Shown here one piece after another: positions 15,621 to 24,623 of a stretch of 33,624 nucleotides of DNA. The DNA comes from an uncultured Actinomycetes bacterium (GTDB lineage Bacteria > Actinomycetota > Actinomycetes > Mycobacteriales > Nakamurellaceae), in the NCBI GenBank assembly GCA_937926105.1, contig CALANS010000132.1, positions 1 through 33,624 on the forward strand. The letters run 5' to 3'. The notes under the pieces were generated by a model, which saw only the letters and a program-made list of their open reading frames with translations, was not told the DNA's origin and made no database searches. How positions within the stretch are numbered: the first letter of the stretch is position 1; every line of letters begins with the position of its first letter. A program made the translations under genes and the position numbers.

Positions 15621-16442
15621 TCAGGTTGACGATGCGGCTGATCCGGGCGGGGCAAGTAGTAATGCAGTGATCGTTATGGCCGGAACCAGCTCGTCCAGCA
15701 TCGGCAGGGACAAGCGCGTTCGTGAATGCGCGGCCGGCCTCAGGGGGTCGGCCACCCACAGCAACGCCAGCTCGCGCAGCGCTCCGAGATTGCCTTCCCG
15801 GAAGTAGTTGGCCAGCGCCGGGTCGATCATGTTCGGCGGGTAGACGTGCCCGTGGGACATGCGCCGGCGCAGCGCCTCGGGTGTCATGTCCACCAGCTCG
15901 ACCTGGCCGGCGGAGCGGACCACCTGGTCCGGGACGGTCTCGGACTGGACGATGCCGGTGATGGCGGCAACCACGTCGTTGAGCGATTCCAAGTGCTGGA
16001 TGTTGACCGTGGTGATCACGTCGATACCCGCATCGAGCAGCGCCGTCACGTCCTGCCAGCGCTTGGCGTGTTCGGACCCGGGAGCATTCGTGTGGGCCAG
16101 CTCGTCGACCAACGCGACCTGCGGCCGGCGGGCCAGCACGGCGGGAAGATCCATGTCGGTCAGAGTGATCCCGCGGTGCGCTACGGCGCGGCGAGCCACC
16201 GTCTCTATGCCGGCCAGCTGGGCGGCGGTGTATTCCCTGCCGTGGTCTTCGACCACGGCCACCACGACGTCGGTGCCGCGCTCGGCCCGGCGGCGCCCCT
16301 CGGCCAGCATCGCGACCGTCTTGCCAACCCCGGGAGCAGCACCGAGATACACCCGCAGACGGCCCGGGCAGACCGCAGCGCCCCGCACGGCGGGCGTCCC
16401 GTCGCAATCGTGTGCCGTGCTATCCGGTTCGGCGTCGATCAT
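15621..16442 (-). pseudogene. kdpD: kdpD, truncated after the N-terminal sensor domain
   Basis: The frame gives 273 residues. Residues 28 to about 230 are the KdpD N-terminal domain (PF02702): the Walker-like GAAPGVGKT, then VVVAVVEDHGRE, LVDELAHTNAPGSEHAKRWQDV and the block LRELALLWVAD near 230. After that the sequence (PLRPAAHSRTRL onward) no longer resembles KdpD and stops. The universal-stress-like domain, the four helices, the GAF and the histidine-kinase domains of a roughly 850-residue KdpD are all missing. kdpE is absent too. The start lies 6 bases past the ancestral kdpC stop. Some bacteria keep short KdpD proteins made of this domain only, so residual function is possible, but the integrase remnant and palindrome just downstream make deletion the simplest reading. 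Confidence 0.8.
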
Positions 16443-16448
16443 GGCCGC

Positions 16449-17141
16449 TCACGATCCGTTCCACCGTGCCAAGGCCAGGTTTAACTGCAGCACGTTGACT
16501 CGCTCCTGTCCCAGAAATTTCCACTGGCGCCCAAGCACATGGTCCTCCACCAGGGAACGGACGGCCGCCGGGTCGAGGCCGCGGGCCTTGGCGACGCGGT
16601 TCACCTGCAGCAGCGCCTAGGTGGGGCTGATGTCCGGGTCCAGCCCGGACCCGGAGGCGGTCAGGGCGTCCGGTGGGACCGAGGCAGGGTCGACGCCGTT
16701 CGTGGCGGCGAGTGCGGCGCGTCGCTGCTGGACCTGGTGCAACAGCTCCGGGGAGTCTGCGGCCAGGTTCGAGCCGCCGGAGGCCATCGCGTCGTATCCG
16801 TTGCCGGCCACGGACGGACGCGGCCAAAACCACCGGTCACCGGTGAATGCCTGCCCGATCAGCGTCGATCCGACAATCGTGCCGTCGGGCCCGGTCGCCA
16901 GCGAGCCCTGGGCCCGGCCGGGTGCGAGCGCCTGGCCGATGCCCAGGATGGTCAGCGGGTATCCGATGCCGAGGATCATCGTCATAACCAGTAGCACCCG
17001 CAGTGCGATCAGCAACTGACGCCCCGTCACCGCCGCGACCGCGGTCACCGAGGGCGGTGACGGCCGGCCTCGGTCTGCGGGGTGGGTTCCGTTACCGTCC
17101 GGAATGTCTCGACCGCTCATTGCCTTCGTCATCCTTGTCAT
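16449..17141 (-). pseudogene. kdpC: kdpC with an in-frame amber codon
   Basis: KdpC is the single-span subunit that stabilises the KdpFABC potassium pump. The membrane helix (LLIALRVLLVMTMILGIGYPL), the GSTLIGQAFTGDRWFWPRPS block and SGSGLDPDISPT are intact. At 16617-16619 a TAG then interrupts the frame where the family has Tyr (DISPxYA). Beyond it the same frame continues for 55 sense codons with conserved KdpC sequence ([30 protein letters not shown]) and ends in TGA at 16449-16451. A single TAC/TAT-to-TAG change explains it. The ATG at 17141 overlaps the kdpB stop (ATGA). A product ending at the TAG would lack about 56 residues of the periplasmic domain. A sequencing error cannot be excluded. 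Confidence 0.88.
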
Positions 17142-19273
17142 CCCAATCCGGGTATGAGGCCGACGATCAGATCGATCAGTTTGATGCCCACAAACGGCAC
17201 AACCAGCCCGCCCAGGCCGTAAATCCACAGGTTTCGGCTCAGCAGCCGAGCGGCGGACGCCGGTCGGTAGCGAACGCCGCGCAGTGCGAGCGGGATCAGC
17301 GCCACGATGATGAGGGCGTTGAAGATCACCGCGGACAGGATCGCCGAGGACGGCGACCCGAGCCGCATGATGTTCAAAGCCGCCAGGCCGGGGTACACAC
17401 CGGCGAACATTGCGGGCAGGATCGCGAAGTACTTGGCGACGTCGTTGGCGATGGAGAAGGTGGTCAGCGCACCGCGGGTGATCAGCAGCTGCTTGCCGAT
17501 CTGCACGATCTCGATCAGCTTGGTGGGCGAGGAGTCCAAGTCGACCATGTTGCCCGCCTCCTTGGCGGCTGCGGTGCCCGAGTTCATTGCGACCCCGACA
17601 TCGGCCTGCGCCAGGGCGGGTGCGTCGTTGGTGCCGTCACCGGTCATCGCCACGATCCGTCCGGCGGCCTGCTCGGCACGGATGTAGACCAGCTTGTCCT
17701 CCGGGGTCGCCTCGGCCAGGTAGTCGTCCACGCCCGCCTCGCGTGCGATGCTTCGAGCGGTCAGCTTCGAATCGCCAGTGATCATGACGGTGCGAATGCC
17801 CATCGCACGCAACTGGGCGAATCGCGCAGCCATCTCGGGTTTGACGACATCCTTGAGGTGGATCACCCCGAGTGTGCGACCGGTTTCGGCGACGACCAGC
17901 GGGGTTCCGCCGGTTTCGGAGATCCCATCGGACTGCTCGATGATCCGCGCCGGTAGAACGGTTCCGCTGGCCGCAAGCCAGTTGGCGACCGCGGAGGTGG
18001 CACCCTTGCGGATGGACTCCGATCCGGCGCCGCCGGTTAGGTCGACCCCGCTCATGCGGGTGGCCGCGGTGAACGGCACCGCGCTCCCCGCCGCGGCCAG
18101 TCGCTGCGCCGCAGGCACGTCCTGCCCGTACCGCTCGCGACACAGATCCACCACGGAGCGGCCTTCCGGGGTGGGATCGGCCAGCGACGACAGCAGACAC
18201 GCCCGCGCGGCGGTACCCAGGTCCACGCCGGGGGCCGGCACGATCTCAACCGCGCGCCGGTTGCCGAATGTGATGGTGCCCGTCTTGTCCAGCAGCAAGG
18301 TTGACACGTCACCGGCGGCCTCCACCGCCCGTCCGCTGGCGACCAGCACGTTGTGCTGTACCAGCCGATCCATCCCGGCGACCCCGATTGCCGACACCAG
18401 TGCCCCGATGGTGGTCGGGATCAGGCAGACCAACAAGCTGACGAATACCACGATCTGCAGCGGCGACCCCGCATGGGCTGCCATCGGCTGCAGCGCGACC
18501 ACAGCCAGCAGGAAGACGATGGTTAACGTGGCCAGCAGCACGTTCAACGCGATCTCGTTGGGCGTGCGGCCGCGGACCGAGCCCTCGACCAGCGCGATCA
18601 TGCGGTCCACGAAGGAGCGTCCTGACGGCGCGGTGATCCGGATGATCACCTGGTCGGACAGCACCCGTGTCCCGCCCGTCACGGACGACCGGTCCCCGCC
18701 GGACTCGCGGATCACCGGCGCGGACTCGCCGGTGATCGCGGACTCGTCGACACTCGCGGCGCCCTCAATGATGTCTCCGTCTCCGGGGATCACGTCACCG
18801 GCAGTGCATATCACCCGGCTGCCGACCTGCAAGGTGGAGGCGGGGACCGTCTGGTAGGAGTCGTCGTCGGCAAGCAGTCGGGCGGTCAGGCTGGCCCGGC
18901 CGGCCCGCAGCGTCGCCGCCTGTGCTCGTCCGCGCCGCTCGGCTACCGCATCGGCCAGGCAGCTGAACAACACGGTGAACCACAACCAGGCGGTGGTGAC
19001 GATCACGAAGGCACCCGGTTCCAGGAAGCAGGACACTGTGGTCAGTGCGGCGCCGACCTGCACGACGAACATCACCGGTCGGCGGATCATCCGCCGCGGG
19101 TCCATGCCGCGCAGTGCATCCGGCAGCGCCTGGTACAGGCTGCGAATGCGGAACGCGCCCGCCCCGACGCGCACCGGAGTCGGTGGCATTCCGGGGCCGT
19201 TGGCGTTGTCCGGCGGGGGGTCCTTGGGGTTGCCGGCCGGTTCCGTGACCGTTGACGCGAGCGGCGTGTTCAT
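17138..19273 (-). CDS. kdpB: Potassium-transporting ATPase ATP-binding subunit KdpB
   Basis: A 711-residue P-type ATPase (E. coli KdpB has 682), longer because of an N-terminal extension. It shows the actuator motif TGES at 181-184, the membrane motif IPTTIG near 285-290, the phosphorylation site DKTGT with Asp329, [10 protein letters not shown] in the nucleotide region and [19 protein letters not shown] in the hinge, so catalysis should be intact. It hydrolyses ATP to power KdpA. The start overlaps the kdpA stop by ATGA and its stop overlaps kdpC, so kdpFABC were made as a coupled set. With kdpC interrupted and kdpDE damaged or missing, the pump may assemble poorly or be misregulated. Confidence 0.97.
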   Translation of the reverse strand: MNTPLASTVTEPAGNPKDPPPDNANGPGMPPTPVRVGAGAFRIRSLYQALPDALRGMDPRRMIRRPVMFVVQVGAALTTVSCFLEPGAFVIVTTAWLWFTVLFSCLADAVAERRGRAQAATLRAGRASLTARLLADDDSYQTVPASTLQVGSRVICTAGDVIPGDGDIIEGAASVDESAITGESAPVIRESGGDRSSVTGGTRVLSDQVIIRITAPSGRSFVDRMIALVEGSVRGRTPNEIALNVLLATLTIVFLLAVVALQPMAAHAGSPLQIVVFVSLLVCLIPTTIGALVSAIGVAGMDRLVQHNVLVASGRAVEAAGDVSTLLLDKTGTITFGNRRAVEIVPAPGVDLGTAARACLLSSLADPTPEGRSVVDLCRERYGQDVPAAQRLAAAGSAVPFTAATRMSGVDLTGGAGSESIRKGATSAVANWLAASGTVLPARIIEQSDGISETGGTPLVVAETGRTLGVIHLKDVVKPEMAARFAQLRAMGIRTVMITGDSKLTARSIAREAGVDDYLAEATPEDKLVYIRAEQAAGRIVAMTGDGTNDAPALAQADVGVAMNSGTAAAKEAGNMVDLDSSPTKLIEIVQIGKQLLITRGALTTFSIANDVAKYFAILPAMFAGVYPGLAALNIMRLGSPSSAILSAVIFNALIIVALIPLALRGVRYRPASAARLLSRNLWIYGLGGLVVPFVGIKLIDLIVGLIPGLG

Positions 19274-20931
19274 GACAATCCCTCCGCCAAAGGCCCGAGG
19301 GCCAGGGTCGGCACGTAGGTCAGGCCGGCCACCAGCAGCACCACCGCGACGAGCATCACCACGAATTGCGGCCGGTAGGCGGGCAGTGTTCCGGCGTCAT
19401 CTGGGCGAACGTCTTGGTATGCCAGCGAGCCGGCTAGCCCCAGCACGAAGGCGATCGGCACGAACCGGCCCAGCAGCATGGCAATACCCAGGGTGATGTT
19501 GTAGAAGGCTGTGTTCGCATTCAGCCCGGCGAACGCCGAGCCGTTGTTGTTCGCCGCGGAACCAAACGCATAGGCGACCTCGGTCAGGGAGTGTGGCCCG
19601 GCATTCAACGCTGCCGCCGTTGCCGATGGCACCAGCAGCGCTGCCGCGGTGCCCAGCAGCACGACCGCGGGCGTCACCAGCAGATACCCGGCCGCCCAGC
19701 GCATCTGGCTGCCGCCGATGGACTTACCCAGATAGGTCGGGGTGCGGCCGACCATCAACCCGCCGACAAAGACCGTGACGATCGCCAGGATCAGCATCCC
19801 GTACAGCCCGGAACCCGTTCCCCCCGGGGCGATCTCACCCAGCAGCATGTTCAGAAGCAGGATCCCCCCGCCGAGCCCGGTATAGGAGGAGTGCATCGAG
19901 TCCACCGCGCCGGTCGAGGTCAGCGTCGTCGACACCGCGAACAGCACCGACGCCGGCACCCCGAACCGGTACTCCTTGCCCTCCATCGCACCGCCGGCAG
20001 CCTGCAACGCCGCCCCCGGATGCGCGTTCTCCACCGCCAGGGTCGCGGCCAACGACCCCGCGTAGAGCACTGCCATCGCGGTCAGTACGGCCAGCCCGTG
20101 CTTGCGGCTGCCGACCATGGTGCCGAAGGCGCGCGGCAGCGAGAACGGAATCATCAGTAGGAGGAAGATCTCGAACAGATTGCTGAAGGCTGTTGGATTC
20201 TCCAGCGGGTGCGCCGAGTTCGCGTTGAAGAATCCGCCGCCGTTGGTGCCCAACTCCTTGATCGCCTCCTGGGAAGCGACCAGACCGCCCGGCAGCGTCT
20301 GCGTTCCGCCGCTCAGCGTCGTCACGGTGAATGGTGCCCGCAAGTTCTGGATCACCCCCGTCAATACCAGGACGATCGCGCCCAAGACCGCGAGTGGCAG
20401 CAGCAGCCGCAGCGACAGCCGGGTCAGATCCACCCAGAAGTTGCCCAGGCGGGCCGTGCGTCGCCTGATCAACCCGCGGATCAGCGCCGCGGCGACGGCC
20501 ACGCCCACCGCCGCGGACAGGAAGTTCTGCACGGTCAGCCCGAACGCCTGCACCCCAATACCCAGGGCCGATTCCCCCGCGTAGGACTGCCAATTGGTAT
20601 TTGTCACAAACGAGGCCGCCGTGTTGAAACCCTGCGCCGCAGGCATACCGGACCGACCCAGATCCAGCGGTAACCACCGCTGCGCGGACAACACGGCCCA
20701 CAACAAGCCACCACCAGCCGCCGAGAACGCCAACACCGACAGCAGATACGTGCTCCAGCGCTGGTCGGCGTTCGGATCGACCCCCACCAACCGGTACAAC
20801 CTGCGCTCCACCGCCAGATGCCTCCCCGGCCGCAGCAACGCCGCCATCGCATCCCCTAGCGGGACATGCACCAGCGCAAGAGCGGCCACCAACACCGCGA
20901 TCTGGATTGCAGCCGCCACAGATCCGGTCAT
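19270..20931 (-). CDS. kdpA: Potassium-transporting ATPase potassium-binding subunit KdpA
   Basis: A 553-residue channel-like subunit with about ten membrane helices, close to the 557 residues of E. coli KdpA. Diagnostic stretches include [11 protein letters not shown] (about 112-122), the selectivity-filter region [46 protein letters not shown] and [18 protein letters not shown]. It binds potassium at the outer face and passes it inward under KdpB control. The ATG overlaps the kdpF stop and its stop overlaps the kdpB start. No defects are visible. Confidence 0.97.
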   Translation of the reverse strand: MTGSVAAAIQIAVLVAALALVHVPLGDAMAALLRPGRHLAVERRLYRLVGVDPNADQRWSTYLLSVLAFSAAGGGLLWAVLSAQRWLPLDLGRSGMPAAQGFNTAASFVTNTNWQSYAGESALGIGVQAFGLTVQNFLSAAVGVAVAAALIRGLIRRRTARLGNFWVDLTRLSLRLLLPLAVLGAIVLVLTGVIQNLRAPFTVTTLSGGTQTLPGGLVASQEAIKELGTNGGGFFNANSAHPLENPTAFSNLFEIFLLLMIPFSLPRAFGTMVGSRKHGLAVLTAMAVLYAGSLAATLAVENAHPGAALQAAGGAMEGKEYRFGVPASVLFAVSTTLTSTGAVDSMHSSYTGLGGGILLLNMLLGEIAPGGTGSGLYGMLILAIVTVFVGGLMVGRTPTYLGKSIGGSQMRWAAGYLLVTPAVVLLGTAAALLVPSATAAALNAGPHSLTEVAYAFGSAANNNGSAFAGLNANTAFYNITLGIAMLLGRFVPIAFVLGLAGSLAYQDVRPDDAGTLPAYRPQFVVMLVAVVLLVAGLTYVPTLALGPLAEGLS

Positions 20932-21011
20932 CCCAACCGGTCCGGACGGATCAACGCCACGACCAGATAACCCAGCAGCAACAGGGCGAGAATCCCCGCG
21001 GCGAAGTCCAT
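20928..21011 (-). CDS. kdpF: Potassium-transporting ATPase subunit KdpF
   Basis: A 27-residue single-helix protein ([17 protein letters not shown], then [10 protein letters not shown]). The pattern of one helix followed by Leu/Ile-x-x-Pro-Asp/Glu-Arg is the KdpF hallmark; it stabilises the Kdp complex in the membrane. AGGAGGGG lies just upstream of the ATG, the best ribosome site in the operon, and the stop overlaps the kdpA ATG. It is the first gene of the operon. Confidence 0.93.
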   Translation of the reverse strand: MDFAAGILALLLLGYLVVALIRPDRLG

Positions 21012-21072
21012 CACGCCCCTCCTATCGACGACCTTCGACGACGACGGTAGGAAGGTTCCGGGCAACACCGGC

Positions 21073-21125
21073 GCATCCTGACGGCATCTTGACAGCCGCT
21101 GCGGGAATCTTGATGCCTTCTTGAC
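21073..21125 (-). promoter_or_regulatory. KdpE-type operator: two pairs of 11-bp direct repeats
   Basis: Reading the minus strand, TCAAGA/TCAGGA cores sit with their plus-strand starts at 21119, 21108, 21087 and 21076: spacings of 11, 21 and 11 bases, all on one helix face. Each pair looks like GTCAAGA-N4-GTCAGGA, the tandem form bound by OmpR/PhoB-class regulators such as KdpE. It lies 60-115 bases before kdpF. No kdpE gene is present in the window. Confidence 0.65.
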
Positions 21126-21315
21126 ACGTCACGCGTGGGCTGAGGGCTACCCGCCACTAGCGCGACCACGCAACGCCGCCGAGCTCGACCAGGTGCCGTT
21201 GGGCCCGAACGGCCGCATGGTGCGCTTCGTGGTCCGGCTGGTGTACGAGGATCGGGAGGAGTGGCGGCCGGCCCAGACCTGCCGCTGGACTTGCGCCCAC
21301 GTGCTGGCGCAGTAG
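21121..21315 (+). CDS. Small protein fragment of mobile-element type
   Basis: An open frame of 64 codons from a TTG. The second half (LDQVPLGPNGRMVRFVV, then EDREEWRPAQTCRWTCAHVL) has very high third-position GC and an acidic-Trp-Arg-Pro, Arg-Trp, His-Val-Leu pattern that I associate with small proteins of actinobacterial integrative elements. The first 20 residues look less coding and overlap the KdpE-type repeats, so the true N-terminus may be lost. No start site is convincing. Function unknown; probably a relic. Confidence 0.35.
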   Translation: MTRHAWAEGYPPLARPRNAAELDQVPLGPNGRMVRFVVRLVYEDREEWRPAQTCRWTCAHVLAQ

Positions 21316-21609
21316 TGGCGAGGCGACGGCACCGATGATCTGTGCTGCTGGGCGTCGCCGACGTTCGGCGCGTGGTCGCGGTCGAACGGGAAGGATTGGT
21401 CGGCTGCGCCCACCCCGGGCCCCCAAGATCATTCCCGTGCCCACTTTTTTCCCACTGTGCCGGTGATTTCGGAGCCCTCAAGTGAACTACCGGGATGTGT
21501 TTCACCAGGTCAATCTGTATCTGACCCTCTGAGCAGGGCGCGCAGGCGCCTTCCCGAGGCGGTGCCGTCGATAGACTCACCGCCCCCGGCGGGCGCTGTC
21601 CGGGTGAGC
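21316..21609. other. Gene-free stretch, probably relic mobile DNA
   Basis: No supported gene on either strand. It contains a run of six T within a CCCAC-rich segment (near 21440-21460) and two GC-rich hairpins near the rskA end. Coding signal from the fragment at 21121-21315 does not continue. Confidence 0.4.
21547..21595 (-). terminator. Two hairpins downstream of rskA
   Basis: CGCCC/GGGCG (21581-21595) and CGCCT/AGGCG (21547-21561), each a 5-bp stem with a 5-base loop, follow the rskA stop at 15 and about 50 bases. They could end the sigK-rskA transcript. Confidence 0.35.
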
Positions 21610-22398
21610 TCAGCTGGTCAAGGGCACGACCCAGACCGGCGCGGTGGTGGGAGCCTTCGACCCTCCCGACGGTTCCACGGAGATGCCGATGTCGGTGTCG
21701 CTCGCCGCGATGCCGGTCACGACGATCCGACGTGCGGAGTTCTCCACGTTCGCCACCATTCCGGCGGACCGTGCCGCGCTGCCGGCCATCACCCAAAGCT
21801 GGTAAGCCCGGCCGGGCGGCAACTGAGGCATCGAGGCGACCTGAACGACCGCGGCGTCACAGGACCTGGCCACCGTCACCGAACCGCCCGACCCGACGCT
21901 CGGATGCTGCACGCGCGCATCGGAGGCTGCCGCGACGCACTGCGCCGCCGCCTGCTGCGGCGTGGGCCCACTCGAGCGGGTCGCAACCACCACGCCGCCG
22001 GCGATGATCGCAGCGGCCACCGCCGCGGCAACCAGCGGCACCGGCCGGCGCCACCAGCGCGCGGTCCGTCGATGCCGACCCGCAGCAAACAGCCCACCAG
22101 GATCATCGCCACCGTCGTCGCGCACGAGTGCCGGCGCGGTAGGCGGGGTCGTCGACACGTCGATCAGCGGGGGCAGTTGCGGGGTGCGCGCGACCGCCCG
22201 CATCACCTTCTCGCGCAACCCTTCGGGCGGCGTCTCGGCCGCGGCTGATCCCAAGACGGCGGCGGTGGCGAGGAATTCGGCATACTCGACCGCGCAGGTC
22301 TCGCACTCGCCTAGGTGTGCGTCGAAGGCCACGGCCTCGGCCTCGGGCAACGAGTCCAGAGCGCGGGCGGCCGCATCCAGGTGCACGGCGGCGGTCAT
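21610..22398 (-). CDS. rskA: Anti-sigma-K factor RskA
   Basis: A 262-residue membrane anti-sigma factor. The cytosolic N-terminus has the zinc-type anti-sigma signature, His28-x3-Cys32-x2-Cys35 (HLGECETC), preceded by a helix ALDSLPEAEAVAF. A single helix spans about 120-142. The outer domain (143-262) matches RskA: QLPPGRAYQLWVM, SAGMVAN, GISVEPSGGS and a final APVWVVPL. It should hold SigK at the membrane until cleaved by regulated proteolysis (Rip1-type in mycobacteria). The ATG overlaps the sigK stop (ATGA), ensuring balanced synthesis. It is intact. Confidence 0.92.
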   Translation of the reverse strand: MTAAVHLDAAARALDSLPEAEAVAFDAHLGECETCAVEYAEFLATAAVLGSAAAETPPEGLREKVMRAVARTPQLPPLIDVSTTPPTAPALVRDDGGDDPGGLFAAGRHRRTARWWRRPVPLVAAAVAAAIIAGGVVVATRSSGPTPQQAAAQCVAAASDARVQHPSVGSGGSVTVARSCDAAVVQVASMPQLPPGRAYQLWVMAGSAARSAGMVANVENSARRIVVTGIAASDTDIGISVEPSGGSKAPTTAPVWVVPLTS

Positions 22399-23051
22399 CG
22401 CGACACCCCCAGACAGTCGCGCAACCTGATCAACCCGTCACGCATCCGGGTCTTGACCGTCGGCAACGGCGCGCCCAGCAAGGTGGCGACCTCCGGGTAG
22501 GTGTAGCCGCTGTAATAGGCCATCGTCACCGACTGCCGCTGCAGCTCCGTGAGCGTGGACAGACAGTGGCGCACCGCCGCCCGCTCCCAACGGTGCTCGA
22601 CGGCCTCCATCGTCGAATCGATGTCCCGCTCCACCGCGGCCCGGCCGGCCCGGACCTCCCTGTCCGTGGCGGCCTGCGCCGACCTGACCCGGTCCACCGC
22701 CCGGGAATGCGCCAGTGCCATCACCCACGCCGTCGCCGATCCCCGCGTCTGATCGAACCGGGACGCGCGGCGCCACACCTCAAGGAACACCTCCTGCGCC
22801 ACTTCCTCGGCCTGGTCCGGATCGCGCACCACCCGCCGCGCGATCCCGTACACGCGGGAGGCGAACAGTGTGTACAGCTGGTCGAACGCCTCCGATTCTC
22901 CCAGTGCGACGCGGCGCAGCAGCTCCTCCGGCCGCCCCGAATCGCGGTGGTCCCCGCGCGGCGTGGCACCAGCCGCACGCGGCGCCGCGCATGCGGCGGG
23001 TGGCGACTCGTCGTCACCACCAGGCACGGCGGACAGGTGTCGCTGTGGCAT
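22395..23051 (-). CDS. sigK: ECF RNA polymerase sigma factor SigK
   Basis: A 218-residue ECF sigma factor. Region 2 runs from FDQLYTLFASRVYGIARRVV through AEEVAQEVFLEVWR to AWVMALAHSRAVDRVR; region 4 runs from LTELQRQSVTMAYYSGYTYPEVA to TVKTRMRDGLIRLRD. The pairing with RskA and the SGYTYPEVA region-4 sequence support SigK rather than another ECF factor. I chose the ATG at 23051 because GGAGAGG lies about 9 bases before it; the ATG at 23060 would sit on top of that site. A consensus SigK promoter lies 28 bases upstream, so the operon should be self-activated once RskA is removed. It is divergent from a second CFA-like methyltransferase gene. Confidence 0.93.
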   Translation of the reverse strand: MPQRHLSAVPGGDDESPPAACAAPRAAGATPRGDHRDSGRPEELLRRVALGESEAFDQLYTLFASRVYGIARRVVRDPDQAEEVAQEVFLEVWRRASRFDQTRGSATAWVMALAHSRAVDRVRSAQAATDREVRAGRAAVERDIDSTMEAVEHRWERAAVRHCLSTLTELQRQSVTMAYYSGYTYPEVATLLGAPLPTVKTRMRDGLIRLRDCLGVSR

Positions 23052-23078
23052 GGGTCCCATCCTCTCCCGTCCTTGCTC

Positions 23079-23106
23079 ATTCGGAGCAGAACACCCTGCC
23101 GGATGG
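23079..23106 (-). promoter_or_regulatory. SigK promoter of sigK-rskA
   Basis: On the minus strand CCATCC, 16 bases, CCGAAT: an exact match to the mycobacterial SigK consensus as I know it. The -10 ends 27 bases before the sigK ATG at 23051. This is the basis for the autoregulation claim. Confidence 0.75.
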
Positions 23107-23146
23107 GTGGGCCGGACGGATCGGTTGGTCTGCGCCCCCCGAATAC

Positions 23147-23173
23147 CCATCTCCGACCGGTTCGGCGCCGAAT
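23147..23173 (+). promoter_or_regulatory. SigK-like promoter of the divergent methyltransferase
   Basis: CCATCT, 15 bases, CCGAAT on the plus strand, one mismatch from consensus and one base shorter. It lies 41 bases from the sigK promoter, facing the other way, and leaves a 57-base leader to the GTG at 23231. Confidence 0.55.
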
Positions 23174-23230
23174 CGGCAACGGTGGGGCTTCCACACGGAC
23201 GTCCCGAGCCGGCGGAGGAGGCAAGTCGCG

Positions 23231-24454
23231 GTGGTCACGGTGGCGGATCGGGTGGGCCTGACGGTACGAGCGGTGACCGGGAGTCCGACGCCCATCCGGA
23301 TCCACGCGTGGGACGGCAGCGTGACCGGTCCAGCAGTCGGACCGGCGGCGGTGCTGCGCAGCCGTCGCGCCATCCGAAGGATGGTCTATCGACCGGGAGA
23401 ACTCGGACTCGCCGACGCCTACATCGCCGGTGACCTGGACGTCGACGGGGACTTGACCGAGGCGCTCGAGGCGCTGCGGTCAGTGGTCCGACACCGTCCC
23501 GACACACCGATCCGACCCGGAGCCGCAAGGTGGCTCAATGTCGCGCTCGCAGCGGTCCGTCTCGGAGCCCTCGGTCCGCCGCCCCGACGGGCGGCCCACC
23601 CGATCCGCACCACCGGCCGACGGCACTCCCGGTCGCGTGACAGCGCCGTGATCGCCCACCACTACGACCTGCCCCCGGCGTTCTACGAACTGCTCCTGGA
23701 CGACTCGATGGCCTACTCCTGCGCGTATTTCGCTGAGCCGAGTCAGAGCCTGGCGGACGCGCAGCGAGCGAAGTTGGACCTGATCTGCCGGAAACTCGAA
23801 CTGCACACCGGCAGCACATTGCTGGATATCGGGTGTGGCTGGGGATCGCTGGCGTGCCACGCCGCGCGACACTTCGGCACGACGGTCACCGCCGTCACGC
23901 TGTCCGCGGAGCAGGCCGCGTACCTGACCCGACGAGTCGACGTCGAAGGGCTCTCCAGCGCCGTGACGGTATGGCGGGCCGACTACCGGGAGCTGACGGA
24001 CGTCAGCGGGTTCGACGCGGTCACCTCCGTGGAGATGGGGGAGCACGTCGGGGATCGGGAATACCCTGGCTTCGCCGATTTGCTTTGCCGCGCACTGCGT
24101 CCTGGCGGACTTGCACTAGTGCAGCAGATGTCCAGGACCGGGATCGCGCCCGACGGCGGACCGTTCATCCGCACATGGATCGCCCCGGACATGCATATGA
24201 AGCCACTGGCAACCACGGTCGGCCTGCTCGCGGCAGCAGGGCTCGAGATCCGAGGCGTGCAGGCACTCCGAGAGCACTACACCTGGACTATTGACGCGTG
24301 GGCGGCGAATCTGGAGCGGCACTGGGATCGGGCAGTATCGCTGCTGGGGGAGGATGTCTGCCGGGTGTGGCGGCTCTACCTGGCCGGCAGCGCACTGGCC
24401 TTCACACCCGGCCGCATGGGGGTGGACCAGATCCTGGCGGTTCGCTCGGGGTAA
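23231..24454 (+). CDS. Second CFA-synthase-like SAM methyltransferase
   Basis: A 407-residue paralogue of the enzyme at 8052-9335. It has the N-terminal lipid-binding region (YRPGELGLADAYIAGDLDV at about 53-71), HHYDLPPAFYELLLDDSMAYS at 143-163 in the catalytic core, and the SAM motif LLDIGCGWGS at 197-206. The segment EMGEHVGDREYP replaces the EMVEAVGHRYWP of the first copy. The expected product is a cyclopropanated or methyl-branched phospholipid acyl chain. The GTG at 23231 is chosen because GGAGGAGG lies 9 bases upstream; the frame reaches back to 22715 across the sigK gene but that part is not protein-like. It is divergent from sigK and carries a SigK-like promoter, so it is probably part of the SigK regulon. 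Confidence 0.88.
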   Translation: MVTVADRVGLTVRAVTGSPTPIRIHAWDGSVTGPAVGPAAVLRSRRAIRRMVYRPGELGLADAYIAGDLDVDGDLTEALEALRSVVRHRPDTPIRPGAARWLNVALAAVRLGALGPPPRRAAHPIRTTGRRHSRSRDSAVIAHHYDLPPAFYELLLDDSMAYSCAYFAEPSQSLADAQRAKLDLICRKLELHTGSTLLDIGCGWGSLACHAARHFGTTVTAVTLSAEQAAYLTRRVDVEGLSSAVTVWRADYRELTDVSGFDAVTSVEMGEHVGDREYPGFADLLCRALRPGGLALVQQMSRTGIAPDGGPFIRTWIAPDMHMKPLATTVGLLAAAGLEIRGVQALREHYTWTIDAWAANLERHWDRAVSLLGEDVCRVWRLYLAGSALAFTPGRMGVDQILAVRSG

Positions 24455-24623
24455 CGGTCGCGGCTGGGCGCTGAATGGTCGCCGTTGTCCCTATGCCGGC
24501 ACCGCATGCAGATCGCAAGATCCGAGAGCGGGCGCGTGGCAGGGAGCAGCCCAGCCCGCCGCACGTCCAGTAGGCACCTGCCCGTGAATGCGCCGTGGGC
24601 GACCGGCATAGCTATCCGTCAAT

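Noticed and set aside
15163..16407. A 414-codon minus-strand frame spanning kdpD, the integrase remnant and the tRNA-like end
   Set aside because: It runs out of frame with kdpD over most of its length; only the part at 15310-15470 is real, as an integrase remnant, and its last residues are a translation of the tRNA-like sequence.
15174..21562. CGCCYTCCCGAGGCGG at both 15174-15189 and 21547-21562
   Set aside because: 15 of 16 bases match, but the arms are self-complementary and GC-rich hairpins of this kind arise often; flanks do not match, so a shared origin is not supported.
22715..23230. N-terminal extension of the second methyltransferase
   Set aside because: It overlaps sigK antisense, is Pro/Arg-rich without family similarity, and a good ribosome site supports the GTG at 23231.
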